Positions 27,761 through 36,731 of a stretch of DNA of 64,000 nucleotides are shown piece by piece. Each line of letters starts with the position of its first letter. Within the stretch, counting starts at the first letter, position 1. The notes beneath the pieces were generated by a model. That model was given only the letters and a program-made list of their open reading frames with translations. It ran no database searches and was not told the DNA's origin. A program made the position numbers and the translations under genes. This DNA is from JAFMPW01 sp041743085 (GTDB taxonomy: Bacteria > Bacteroidota > Bacteroidia > Flavobacteriales > Flavobacteriaceae). The DNA lies in NCBI GenBank assembly GCA_041743085.1, contig JBGTNL010000019.1:248001-312000 (forward strand). The letters run 5' to 3'.

Positions 27761-28723
27761 ATGCCTATCATACCTTCTGATTACAATCCCCCATTTTTAT
27801 TTAAGAAGGGGCATGTCTCCACCTTGTATTCCGGCCTTATCCGGAGAGTCAACACTTTAGTCCAGAAAAGGGAAAGGCTGGAACTGGCGGACGGGGACTT
27901 TATGGACCTTGACTGGAGTTATCCCGGGGAAACCTCGCAAAAGGCAGTCATTTTACTTCACGGGCTAGAAGGTAACGGGCAACGGCCTTATATAACCGGT
28001 AGTGCCCGGGAATTCAATAATAATGGCTATGATGTCTGTGCCGTAAATTTCAGGGGATGCAGCGGCGATACAAATCGTTTGTACCGGTCCTATCATTCCG
28101 GTTCCACCGAGGATTTGGAAGCGGTTATCACCCATATTCTGACCGCAAAAAAGTACCGGGAAATTTATATCAACGGTTTTAGCCTGGGTGGGAATATGGC
28201 ACTTAAATATGCGGGGGAAGGCCGGGACCTTCCAAAAGAAATTAAGGGGATAGTGGCGGTATCGGTTCCCTGCAGTCTCTACAGCTCCCTCCTGGAACTT
28301 TTAAAGCCAAAGAATTTTTTGTATGCAAGGCGATTTAAAAAACATCTGGTTGCCAAACTCAGGGCCAAACAAGCGTTGTTCCCCAAATGCATCATAGATA
28401 CCGATATACGCAATATTAAAACGCTGAAGGAGTTTGATGACTACTATACAAGCAAGGCTCATGGCTTTGCAGATGCCATGGATTACTACCAACAATGCAG
28501 TTGTTTGCAATTTTTACCGGGCGTTGCTATCCCAAGTTTGATACTTAATGCCAAAAACGATTCCTTTTTAGGGTCGGATTGTTATCCATTTGCGGAAGCA
28601 GGGAACAATCCTTTTATCTATTTGGAAACTCCCCATTTTGGTGGCCATGTAGGTTTTTACGAAAAGGATAACAGGTACTACAATGAAAAAAGAGCCATTA
28701 AATTTCTACGGGAGCTAGGTTAA
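27761..28723 (+). CDS. Alpha/beta hydrolase, YheT family
   Basis: A 320-residue hydrolase. HGLEGNGQRPYI at the oxyanion region, FRGCSGD, nucleophile Ser141 in GFSLGG, the acid in NAKNDSFLG and His in FGGHVGF form the triad. YheT-like proteins (related to the ABHD1/3 group) hydrolyse esters or phospholipids; the substrate is unknown. The stop is about 40 bp before the cytochrome gene. Confidence 0.88.
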   Translation: MPIIPSDYNPPFLFKKGHVSTLYSGLIRRVNTLVQKRERLELADGDFMDLDWSYPGETSQKAVILLHGLEGNGQRPYITGSAREFNNNGYDVCAVNFRGCSGDTNRLYRSYHSGSTEDLEAVITHILTAKKYREIYINGFSLGGNMALKYAGEGRDLPKEIKGIVAVSVPCSLYSSLLELLKPKNFLYARRFKKHLVAKLRAKQALFPKCIIDTDIRNIKTLKEFDDYYTSKAHGFADAMDYYQQCSCLQFLPGVAIPSLILNAKNDSFLGSDCYPFAEAGNNPFIYLETPHFGGHVGFYEKDNRYYNEKRAIKFLRELG

Positions 28724-28765
28724 GTCGGTGTATTTCTTATATTAGTACTACTAAATATTGTGAAC

Positions 28766-29254
28766 ATGAAAAAAGTACTCACCATTTTGGCACTGGGTGC
28801 CCTTGTTGTTAGCTGCGGCGAGAAAAAAGAAGAAAAAAAAGACGGTGGTTTTGAAATGAACCGTACCAAAAAAGAGGTGAAAACCGAACCAGAGGCGGCC
28901 TCCGCAGGAGTACCGGTAGATCTCAGCAATAAAGGAGTAGGCCCAATCACTTCTGTGGAATTTGCAGAAGAGATAAATACCGACATGGCGGCCAAAGGAG
29001 AAGAGAAGTTTAAGGCGATTTGCACGGCATGCCATATGGTTGATCAACGCATGATTGGCCCTGCAATGAAAGGAGTATACGAAAGAAGAAGCCCGGAATG
29101 GGTAATGAATATGATCCTGAATCCTGACGGAATGTTAAAAGAAGATCCCATCGCCCAGGCACTTTTAAAGGAATATAATAACGCCATTATGCTTAATCAA
29201 AATCTAAGTGAGGAAGATGCAAGGGCCGTGGCGGAGTATTTGCGAACCCTCTGA
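28766..29254 (+). CDS. c-type cytochrome lipoprotein
   Basis: A 162-residue lipoprotein (lipobox ALVVSC, Cys17; start ATG at 28766, not the GTG at 28760). A charged linker (about 20-55) precedes a single cytochrome c domain: haem site CTACH at residues 86-90 and axial-type Met in RMIGPAMKGVYERR. It probably carries electrons at the periplasmic face of a membrane. Confidence 0.9.
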   Translation: MKKVLTILALGALVVSCGEKKEEKKDGGFEMNRTKKEVKTEPEAASAGVPVDLSNKGVGPITSVEFAEEINTDMAAKGEEKFKAICTACHMVDQRMIGPAMKGVYERRSPEWVMNMILNPDGMLKEDPIAQALLKEYNNAIMLNQNLSEEDARAVAEYLRTL

Positions 29255-29363
29255 TTTTCCAGACCAGAAAATAAACAGGTGCCTGTATCCCGGAGAAAGT
29301 TTGGGATATGGGCATTTTTTATATAAGGATACGAGGTTAGCGGTAAGAAACGAAATAGAAGTT

Positions 29364-29739
29364 ATGAGCCTGGAAGCGAATAAGGAGAATGCAATAGCAT
29401 TTTACAAGACAGCTTATGAGGGGAATCCCAAAAAAGCCATAGCCTTATAGGTTGGCAAGGAGTATATTCAACATAACCCGGCTGGCAAGTGGCACCCAAG
29501 GATTTATTGATTATTTCGAAAGAATGCAAAGAGAATATCCCGATAAAACCATTGAATTTGTGAGGTGCATTGCGGAGGGTAATCTTGTGGCTTTGCATAC
29601 GCACCAGGTATGGCCGGATAATGATGAATATGTGACAATGGACTTTTTTAGGTTCGATCAAAATGGAAGAATAGTTGAACACTGGGATTCAATTCAACAA
29701 ATTCCCGAAAAGTCTGCGAATAATAACAGTATGTATTAA
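29364..29739 (+). pseudogene. SnoaL/NTF2-like protein, decayed
   Basis: The frame from ATG 29364 reads MSLEANKENAIAFYKTAYEG, then meets TAG at 29448-29450 where Tyr (TAT) would fit. Reading through gives VGKEYIQHNP, after which a one-base shift near 29480 is needed to continue in ASGTQGFIDYFERMQREYPD... HWDSIQQIP. The whole is a SnoaL-like (NTF2 fold) protein of about 125 residues with one nonsense codon and one frameshift. Confidence 0.8.
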
Positions 29740-29829
29740 AATACCACCTGTCACTAAAAGATCAATACTCCATAAGGGGGACTGTACCACACAGTTGCGA
29801 TCATTACAAAAACAAGAATCCCGGCAAGC

Positions 29830-30336
29830 ATGGCGATTACATCCGTAATACACAGCGCCCAAACAGCGTCCCATTTTCAACAAATTGCCGAATTGGCCAC
29901 CCTGATTTGGACGGAGCACTACACCCCTATCATCGGCCCGGCGCAAGTGGCTTATATGCTCAGCAAATTTCAGTCTGTTGCTGCCATCAAAAACCAAATT
30001 AAAGAAGGTCACGAATATTTTATCATTTATCATGATGATGCTCCTGCAGGTTACTTCTCCTATTGCAAAAAAAAAGAGTCCCTGTTTCTTAGTAAAATTT
30101 ATGTACTGCTCTCCATAAGGGGAATGGGTATTGGAAAAGCGTGTATCTCCATTATTGAACAGAAAGCAATAGAACTGGAATGCCATAGCATATCACTTAC
30201 CGTAAACAAAAACAACACCGGTTCCATAAAGGCCTATGAAAAAATGGGATTTGAGAATAAAGGATCCCTGTTTCAGTATATTGGCAATGGTTTTGCAATG
30301 GATGATTATATTATGGAGAAACAAATTAGGATTTAA
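29830..30336 (+). CDS. GNAT-family N-acetyltransferase
   Basis: A 168-residue acetyltransferase. The acetyl-CoA binding motif A is LLSIRGMGIGKACISIIEQ (R/Q-x-x-G-x-G), followed by LTVNKNNTGSIKAYEKMGF, the standard motif B. The target is unknown. Confidence 0.9.
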   Translation: MAITSVIHSAQTASHFQQIAELATLIWTEHYTPIIGPAQVAYMLSKFQSVAAIKNQIKEGHEYFIIYHDDAPAGYFSYCKKKESLFLSKIYVLLSIRGMGIGKACISIIEQKAIELECHSISLTVNKNNTGSIKAYEKMGFENKGSLFQYIGNGFAMDDYIMEKQIRI

Positions 30337-30519
30337 TATTAAAAACGAGGGCGTGCATCTTTAGATCCCCGTATAATGATAACAGGGCTGTACCGTACCG
30401 TACCAAATAGGAAATTCCACCCTAACATATTTAGGGTTCCTTGTAGTTTATCTGTTGTATTCAATTCTCCGAAAGTTCTGAAAAATAGCCCCAAATGTCA
30501 GACGGAGATCTCCCAAAAG

Positions 30520-30879
30520 TTAAATTGTATCAACGGCTACCTTGTAAGTAGGATCTTCCAAAACATTTACCTCTATAACTATAATGTCATCAGCATTTTT
30601 TAAGAGGCGTTTGCAGTCCCTGCTAAGGTGCTTTAGCTGTACTTTCTTGCCTACCTTCAGATAACGTTCGGTAATTTTATTGAGCGTTAACAGGCTTTCT
30701 ATTAATCCCACGCCTGCCACGATTGCGGCATAAAGCCCGGTAAGCGGGGACAGGCCCGCAATTAGTGCAAAGGCAATGGCTTCCGGGACCAAAGCCAGTG
30801 CAACGGTAATACCCGATAGCACTTCGGTTTTATAATTTACTTCCTGGGAAAAATCGAACAGATTTAAGTACTTCTTCAA
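30520..30879 (-). pseudogene. SulP anion transporter reduced in frame to 119 codons
   Basis: Residues 1-52 are the SulP N-terminus (VLSGITVALALVPEAIAFA, GLSPLTGLYAA). Residues 53-67 (VAGVGLIESLLTLN) match a segment from the middle of SulP proteins, and 68-119 (ITERYLKVGKKVQLKHLSRD...DPTYKVAV) the C-terminal STAS region. About 400 residues of a normal ~520-residue transporter are missing through two in-frame deletions. It cannot form a transporter, though an open frame remains. Confidence 0.8.
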
Positions 30880-30962
30880 ATGCCCGTGAATTTTAAGGGC
30901 GCAAAAATAGTACTTATTAAGTGTCTGACCTTACTTTCTCAAAGAATTGTGGATTTAATAAT

Positions 30963-31934
30963 TTACCACCGCGTTAAACCCAATAATCTTTCCCCTAGCT
31001 CGGATAATTTGGCAGTTTCGTACCTGGTCTGTTCCCAATTTCGCGGATCTCCCGGAAAGGCATAACCTTCCGGAGCTACCCTGTGCTTCCAGGATTTGAT
31101 ACGCCATTGTCTTAAGCCGTCATTCTCTTCCTCAGCCGGCATCATGGAAATGTATTGTGCTATACGAACCTTTTTTTTTGATTTATTGGGGCGAATACCA
31201 TGGGGTTGTGTACTGTTGAAGATCAACAGGTCGCCGGCTTCCATTTTTACTTTTACAATTTTGTCGCGTTGCTCCGAAATATCAGGCTGAAACCTATTGC
31301 GATCCCCGGGCTGGGTCAATTTCCAGGTATCGTAATTCCTGTAGAGCCAGGGAATGCATTGAAAGCCACCCATATTCTCATCATTTTGATCTGCAAGCGC
31401 TAAAACCCCCTGTACATTCTGCGGCCTGGTTTCAGGATCGTAATCCCAGTGGATAAATCCTTTTTGTTCAAACCCGGGGCGTATGGGAAAATTAAGGTTG
31501 GCACGGTCTATGGTGACCCAGAGCTTTTCCGTTCCCCAGATATCTACAAAGGCATCATATACCCTTGGCACCTGTCTGTTATCCCATAATTTTTGATGAT
31601 TGTAGACCTCCACCATTCCGGTCCCCGTAAGTTCCTTCATTTTCATTTCAGCTCGCGGGGGCGCATACCATGTTTCAGGTTCATTGGGATCCTTTTCTTC
31701 AAACTCCCATAAAAAGTCGGCCGTGGCAAGTGCCTGCTCCCTTGAAACGGCATTTTTAATCACTATATAACCGCTGTGTCTCCAGAATTTCCAGTCCTCC
31801 TCACTTAATACTTTTAGAGGCTTCCCGTTGGTACGATCGTTTAATTTTACTTTACTGCTTGTAGCGGTCGAAGGGTTTCCTGGAATAGCTTCATGAGCCT
31901 TGTTGGCCATTTCCATTTTAGTTTTCGAATCCAT
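30963..31934 (-). CDS. Phytanoyl-CoA dioxygenase-family protein (1)
   Basis: A 323-residue Fe(II)/2-oxoglutarate oxygenase. The metal facial triad is visible: His162 and Asp164 in IHWDYD and His245 in STQPHGIRPN, with basic residues after it for 2-oxoglutarate. The N-terminal WRHSGYIVIKNAVS is the family start. The substrate is unknown. It is divergent from the glycoside-hydrolase-like gene. A second PhyH-family protein of different type is at 53955. Confidence 0.87.
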   Translation of the reverse strand: MDSKTKMEMANKAHEAIPGNPSTATSSKVKLNDRTNGKPLKVLSEEDWKFWRHSGYIVIKNAVSREQALATADFLWEFEEKDPNEPETWYAPPRAEMKMKELTGTGMVEVYNHQKLWDNRQVPRVYDAFVDIWGTEKLWVTIDRANLNFPIRPGFEQKGFIHWDYDPETRPQNVQGVLALADQNDENMGGFQCIPWLYRNYDTWKLTQPGDRNRFQPDISEQRDKIVKVKMEAGDLLIFNSTQPHGIRPNKSKKKVRIAQYISMMPAEEENDGLRQWRIKSWKHRVAPEGYAFPGDPRNWEQTRYETAKLSELGERLLGLTRW

Positions 31935-32014
31935 TGGAATAATATTTTGTTGTTTTTGAATATATAATTTACGTAATTTTCCGCATAGTGGCTGCCACGT
32001 TAAATCGCAATCTT

Positions 32015-33109
32015 ATGAAATTAACAATTCCTGCCCGGCTAATTCTGGGAATCTTAATTTTCAATTTTGGATACCTCCCTGCACAAAGCAAAGCGCATAC
32101 CGAAGTTTCAATAATAGGAAACCGATTTTATATCAACGGGGAACTCACCTACAAAGACAGGTTTTGGAAGGGACACGAAATTCAGGGATTATTGTTTAAT
32201 TCCCGGATGGTACAGGGAATTTTTGATGACTTAAATCCAGGGACGCGGGCCAGATTTTCATACCCGGATACAAAGAAATGGGATCCCGAAAGAAATACGA
32301 GTGAATTTGTGACGGCCATGGGGGATTGGAAAGCGCATGGCCTGCTTGCATTCACTCTTAATTTGCAGGGTGGAAGCCCAATGGGCTACGGAAATATGGG
32401 GTGGATAAACTCTACATTTGATGAGGAAGGGAATCCAGGACCTGATTATTTAAACAGGTTGGAAAGAATTTTAAAAAGAGCGGACGAACTCCAGATGGTC
32501 GTCATTTTAGGCTATTTTTATTTTGGCCAGGATCAATATCTTAAGAATGAAAAAGCCGTTATCAATGCGGTTGATACAATTACCCGTTGGATTCTCGACA
32601 AAGGTTATCAGAATATCCTGGTGGAAATAAACAATGAATGCGACATTCGCTATGAGCACGAAATTCTGCAACCGAAGCGCGTTCATGAACTTATAGAAAG
32701 GGTAAAAGGGATAAGCAGGAACGGCCATAGTTTATTGGTAGGCACCAGTTATGGCGGTGGCACAATACCTTTGCCCAATGTGGTCACCGCTTCCGATTAT
32801 TTATTGCTGCACGGGAACGGAGTAGGAAATCCCGCAAAAATTTCGGAGATGGTGCAGGCCACAAGAAGAGTAAATGGATATACCGATAAACCTATTCTCT
32901 TTAATGAGGACGATCATTACGATTTTACCGCTGAAAACAACAACCTTAAATCCGCTGTAAAAGCCTATGCTTCCTGGGGTTACTTTGATTTCAGAAGAAA
33001 AGGTGAAGGATTTGAAAATGGGTATCAAAGTGTACCTGTTGATTGGGGTATAACTTCTGAGCGGAAGAGGAGCTTCTTTGGAAAGATCAAGGAAATCACG
33101 GGCTTTTAA
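32015..33109 (+). CDS. Exported TIM-barrel glycoside hydrolase-like protein
   Basis: A 364-residue protein from ATG 32015 (an upstream GTG at 31988 would precede the signal peptide). Signal peptide MKLTIPARLILGILIFNFG. The body has clan-A features: GLLAFTLNLQGG, VVILGYFYFGQDQY, a candidate acid/base Glu in ILVEINNECDI and a second acidic site in ILFNEDDHYDF. It is likely a periplasmic or secreted glycosidase, but I cannot assign a CAZy family. Confidence 0.75.
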   Translation: MKLTIPARLILGILIFNFGYLPAQSKAHTEVSIIGNRFYINGELTYKDRFWKGHEIQGLLFNSRMVQGIFDDLNPGTRARFSYPDTKKWDPERNTSEFVTAMGDWKAHGLLAFTLNLQGGSPMGYGNMGWINSTFDEEGNPGPDYLNRLERILKRADELQMVVILGYFYFGQDQYLKNEKAVINAVDTITRWILDKGYQNILVEINNECDIRYEHEILQPKRVHELIERVKGISRNGHSLLVGTSYGGGTIPLPNVVTASDYLLLHGNGVGNPAKISEMVQATRRVNGYTDKPILFNEDDHYDFTAENNNLKSAVKAYASWGYFDFRRKGEGFENGYQSVPVDWGITSERKRSFFGKIKEITGF

Positions 33110-33122
33110 GGAACTATTTCGC

Positions 33123-33217
33123 AATAAAAAATTTCTTGAAATTCCGTCATTTAGATTCCCGCTTTTGCGGGAATGACATTTCCGCAGCAAGCTGCGAGGA
33201 ATTCTTTTCGATTAAAA
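33123..33217. repeat. Mosaic palindromic repeat, copy A
   Basis: Starts AATAAAAAATTTCTTGAA and ends GAGGAATTCTTTTCGATTAAAA. Between the ends are a hairpin GATTCCCGC-TTTT-GCGGGAAT and a small palindrome GCAGCAAGCTGC. Copies B (53742) and C (34501) share the two ends but not the middle. Confidence 0.6.
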
Positions 33218-33242
33218 ATAAAAAAATCAGCCCTCAGTTTCA

Positions 33243-33297
33243 TTAAAAAAACCGCCTGAATCCCAATGAAAGTTGCAATGGGAATCAGAACGGTCTC
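33243..33297 (-). terminator. Terminator of the frameshifted lipoprotein gene
   Basis: On the minus strand an imperfect stem (ACCG...CTGA...TCCCA against TGGGA...TCAG...CGGT) is followed by TTTTTTT. Immediately before it is TTTGGTTGGTTATTTAG (33301-33317 complement), identical over 17 nt to the sequence before the hppD terminator. Confidence 0.7.
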
Positions 33298-33358
33298 TAA
33301 CTAAATAACCAACCAAAAAAACTTTTATAGCCTATTACTTTGTCGTAAAATACAACAA

Positions 33359-34287
33359 TTACTTTCTTTTCCGTTTCACATTCATCACCGGAAGTTTTGT
33401 TTTGCTCCTTTTCCGGGAACCTAGGGTTGTTCCGTCTTTCAGATACCCAATATAGCCCCTCGCCTTAAATTCATAAACTGTTCCGCTATCCGGGTGATAT
33501 AATTCAATCGTGCCGTCATTAATAATATACAATTCAAAATAACCATTGTCCAAAAAGTCATAATCCAGTACTAAAGTTTTGAGCGTTTGGTCACCTGCCA
33601 CATTGTATACCTCATAATCCCCCTCGTAATCCCATTGAAGGCCATTAACAGGAAGTTCTGCCGCATCCACGGAAGACCGAAGAAATCCCCAGTAGAACCC
33701 GATAAAAATTGCAGGTAATTCTCATCATCAAAGTCGTTGATCGCTCCTTCCCGGCTGGTAAAAACCTTTTCCCAGGCCCCGTATTCCTGCAAAAAATAGT
33801 TGATATTATCATAGAAAACGCTGTCATAATCGAAGTTGCTCCTCTGATATCCTTTAATGAAATAAGAAGTGTCTATTACCGGGGCATACAGTTCGAGCGT
33901 ATTGTTGTTAATCGCAAATACTTCAAATATCCATTCGCCATCCACATCGTGATCTACTACAACTGCGGCTCGAAGCGTATCATAGTAACCAACTTCTATT
34001 CCCAAACCTCCACCGATCTTTCCAATACCCACCATATTATTATTGGCATACAGTGTACCTCCGTCGAATGTGATGGTGAAAGCGCGCTGTAAAAATGGAA
34101 CTTCTTCGCTACCTCTTGTTTCATTGATATCCACATACCAAAGATCATAGGATTGCAGTACCTGATCCGTATTAAATGAAGATTCTTCAATAAATTCATC
34201 CTCCAGGATCACTTCATTATAGCATGAGGTGCTCAGTAACCCCATCACTAAAAATCCGGAAAGTAGTTTTAATGCCCTCATAGTCAT
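33359..34287 (-). pseudogene. Flavobacterial lipoprotein with an internal frameshift
   Basis: The first part from ATG 34287 (MTMRALKLL, lipobox MGLLSTSC) runs through DLWYVDINETRG, NNNTLELYAP and DFDDENYLQFLSG and then falls out of frame near 33670-33690. The second part continues in another frame (SSVDAAELPVNGLQWDYEGDYEV... HPDSGTVYEFKARGYIGYL). Together they form one protein of about 305 residues of a type conserved in Flavobacteriaceae with no proven function. A single base gain or loss separates the halves, so it is a recent pseudogene or a sequencing error. Confidence 0.78.
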
Positions 34288-34404
34288 ATAGTTATTTTCT
34301 AAGTTAAAAACAAGCATCGTGCCAAGATTTGTATCCCAGTTCTTAATGTTCCCGGAGCTGTTCAGGAATAGTATTAAGAACTCTGAATTCAGTTCCCTTC
34401 TTTA

Positions 34405-34457
34405 GGGCACCTCTAATAACTCTGTTAGCAACCAAAGTAGGGTTTTTAGAGATGCCC
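34405..34457. repeat. Second MITE-like element, internally deleted copy
   Basis: A 53-bp version of the 26417 element: GGGCACCTCTAATAACTCTG at the left and AGTAGGGTTTTTAGAGATGCCC-type right end, with the inner ~108 bp missing. No clear target duplication. Confidence 0.75.
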
Positions 34458-34500
34458 TAATTTAACTACCATGTATCAACCGCTTTTTTCTGATATTTCA

Positions 34501-34538
34501 AATAAAAAATTTCTTGAACCCGCTTATTAGATTAATAA
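34501..34538. repeat. Mosaic palindromic repeat, copy C (short)
   Basis: AATAAAAAATTTCTTGAA followed by CCCGC and TTATTAGATTAA: the left and right ends of copies A and B joined with almost nothing between. Confidence 0.5.
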
Positions 34539-34597
34539 CAAAAAGTTGCGCCATTTGCATATGGGGGAACCAAAATTCCTTCTTCAAAGGGATTTAG

Positions 34598-34621
34598 AGT
34601 GTTTTTTTAAGTAGAAACACT
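34598..34621 (+). promoter_or_regulatory. Inverted repeat upstream of gpsA
   Basis: AGTGTTT, 10-base gap, AAACACT, ending 23 bp before the gpsA start and touching TATTTTAG, a degenerate -7 box. It may be an operator or a leader hairpin; this is inference. Confidence 0.35.
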
Positions 34622-34644
34622 ATTTTAGCCAGCAACACCTTCAA

Positions 34645-35646
34645 ATGAAAAACGATCTAAAATTTGCGGTAATAGGTGGGGGCAGCTGGGCGACTGCCAT
34701 TGTAAAGATGCTTTCTGAAAATCTGGAAAGCATTACCTGGTATATGCGAAATTCTGAGGCGGTAGAGTTTATTAAGGTTAAAAAGCACAATCCCAACTAC
34801 CTTACTTCCGTGACTTTCAATATGGAAAAGTTGCAATTAACCGATAATATCAATGCTGCCGTTGAAACGGCAGACGTGCTAATCTTCGTCATCCCATCTG
34901 CCTTTTTAAGTGGGGAGTTGGAAAAACTCAGTGTACCACTTAAAGACAAGATCGTATACTCGGCCATAAAGGGTATCGTTCCGGAAACCGGACTTATCGT
35001 CGGGGAACACTTCAATAAACATTACAAGGTTCCTTTCAAAAATATCGGAGTGATCACCGGTCCCTGCCATGCGGAGGAAGTGGCCCTGGAACGACTTTCC
35101 TATCTCACCATCGCTTGTGCCAATCCTGAAAATAGCAAACTGCTGGCCAGGGTTTTGGAAAGCGATTACATCAAAACCAATGTGTCAAAGGATATTATAG
35201 GAACCGAGTATGCCGCCATGCTTAAAAATATCTATGCCATTGCCGCCGGTATTGCCCATGGCCTTGGTTACGGGGATAATTTCCAAAGCGTTTTGATGAG
35301 TAACGCCATCCGCGAGATGAAGCGATATACCAAAAAAATATATGATATAGACAGGAATATCAATGATTCGGCCTATCTTGGGGACCTGTTGGTTACCGCT
35401 TACTCCACTTTTAGCCGCAATCGGATGTTTGGAAATATGATTGGAAAGGGCTATACCGTTAAAAGCGCCATGATGGAGATGAACATGGTGGCCGAAGGGT
35501 ACTACGCCACAAAGAGCGCCTATGAATTAAAGTCAAAGTTCAAAAAGAAGGCAAAAACCCCAATTATAGATGCTGTTTTTGATATCTTGTACAATCAAAA
35601 GAACGCTAAGAAAATAGTTAAGGATTTAACCGAGAAATTGGATTAA
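34645..35646 (+). CDS. gpsA: Glycerol-3-phosphate dehydrogenase [NAD(P)+]
   Basis: A 333-residue cytoplasmic enzyme that reduces dihydroxyacetone phosphate to sn-glycerol 3-phosphate for phospholipid synthesis. Visible: nucleotide-binding AVIGGGSWATAIVKML, SAIKGIVPETG, TGPCHAEEVA, the catalytic-Lys region EYAAMLKNIYAIAAGIAHG and GYGDNFQSVLMSNAIREM. The opposing catabolic enzyme glpD is 2.6 kb downstream. Confidence 0.94.
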   Translation: MKNDLKFAVIGGGSWATAIVKMLSENLESITWYMRNSEAVEFIKVKKHNPNYLTSVTFNMEKLQLTDNINAAVETADVLIFVIPSAFLSGELEKLSVPLKDKIVYSAIKGIVPETGLIVGEHFNKHYKVPFKNIGVITGPCHAEEVALERLSYLTIACANPENSKLLARVLESDYIKTNVSKDIIGTEYAAMLKNIYAIAAGIAHGLGYGDNFQSVLMSNAIREMKRYTKKIYDIDRNINDSAYLGDLLVTAYSTFSRNRMFGNMIGKGYTVKSAMMEMNMVAEGYYATKSAYELKSKFKKKAKTPIIDAVFDILYNQKNAKKIVKDLTEKLD

Positions 35647-35714
35647 TTCCATTGTTATTTTTTTATCTCCTTCCAATTGAATAATTTAGAATTTGCCCAC
35701 AAAGGCGTTGATCT

Positions 35715-36722
35715 ATGAGTACCCTAAAAAGCATCTCAATACTGTCCTTGATAGCCATAACCGGTTCTATAACCGCATTTCAAACCGCGGGTATCAACAA
35801 TTTTAGCGATCAGGGAGATTTTGAATCTTATGAGGAAGTGATTGCAGGCAGTCGTGAAACTATAAAAATGATTCCTATTACCGGGGGAACATTTAAAATG
35901 GGCAGTACGAATGCAGAGGCAGATGAGGCCCCCGTTCATGAGGTTTTGGTAAGTGATTTTTGGATGGGAGCATACGAGATCACCTGGGACCAGTACCAGT
36001 TGTTTGCCGAGCGGCAGATTGATGGTGCCAAAAATCCGGAAATTGGCAATGAAATAGCCATTGAAATTGATGCTGTAGCCGCAGCTACCACCCCTTACGT
36101 AGACATGAGTCACGGAATGGGAAGAAAGGGCTTTCCCGTGGTAAATATTACGGAACATGCGGCCCTGACTTTCTGTAAATGGTTAAGCGCCAAAACGGGT
36201 AATTTCTACCGTCTCCCGACTGAAGCCGAATGGGAATATGCCTGCAGGGCGGGAAGTACAGACCAGTATGCCTTCGGAAATGATAGTACTCAACTCGGGG
36301 ACTATGCCTGGTATAAGGCCAATAGCGACAATAAATATCAAAAGGTTGGAACGAAAAAACCCAATGCCTTTGGGTTGTATGATATGCACGGCAATGTGGC
36401 GGAATTGACCATGGATCAGTATGATGAAGCATCTTATGTCAGCAGAAAGGAAGATGTCACCAAAGATCCCTGGGTAAAACCCACGGAACTCTATCCCCGG
36501 GCGGTCCGGGGTGGTTCCTGGCAGGATGAAGCGGGAGAATTACGCTCGTCTGTAAGGTTAGGTTCCAAAGCGGCCTGGAAAAGAATTGATCCGCAGATCC
36601 CGAAAAGTAAGTGGTGGTTTACGAATGCGCCCCATGTGGGATTTCGAATTGTTAGACCCAAAAATACCCCCTCCGGGGAGGAAATTGAAAACTACTGGCT
36701 AGAGGCCATAGATGATTATTAA
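35715..36722 (+). CDS. Exported SUMF1/formylglycine-generating-enzyme-fold protein
   Basis: A 335-residue protein with a signal peptide (MSTLKSISILSLIAITGSITA). The FGE-sulfatase domain is clear: MIPITGGTFKMGSTNAEADEAPVHEV, YEITWDQYQLF, FPVVNITEHAALTFCKWLSAKTG, RLPTEAEWEYACRAGS, YDMHGNVAELT, VRGGSWQD and VGFRIVR. The pair of active-site cysteines of true FGE is not evident, so it is probably one of the many SUMF1-fold proteins with another role. It is 9 bp before the Gfo/Idh gene, so they form an operon. Confidence 0.88.
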   Translation: MSTLKSISILSLIAITGSITAFQTAGINNFSDQGDFESYEEVIAGSRETIKMIPITGGTFKMGSTNAEADEAPVHEVLVSDFWMGAYEITWDQYQLFAERQIDGAKNPEIGNEIAIEIDAVAAATTPYVDMSHGMGRKGFPVVNITEHAALTFCKWLSAKTGNFYRLPTEAEWEYACRAGSTDQYAFGNDSTQLGDYAWYKANSDNKYQKVGTKKPNAFGLYDMHGNVAELTMDQYDEASYVSRKEDVTKDPWVKPTELYPRAVRGGSWQDEAGELRSSVRLGSKAAWKRIDPQIPKSKWWFTNAPHVGFRIVRPKNTPSGEEIENYWLEAIDDY

Positions 36723-36731
36723 AACCCTTGA

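Noticed and set aside
30373..30420. GTACC repeated three times near 30390 as a microsatellite or attachment site
   Set aside because: Only three 5-bp units; too short to mean anything.
35715..36722. SUMF1-fold protein as a true sulfatase-activating formylglycine enzyme
   Set aside because: Active-site cysteine pair not evident, it has its own signal peptide and is paired with a Gfo/Idh enzyme, not a sulfatase.
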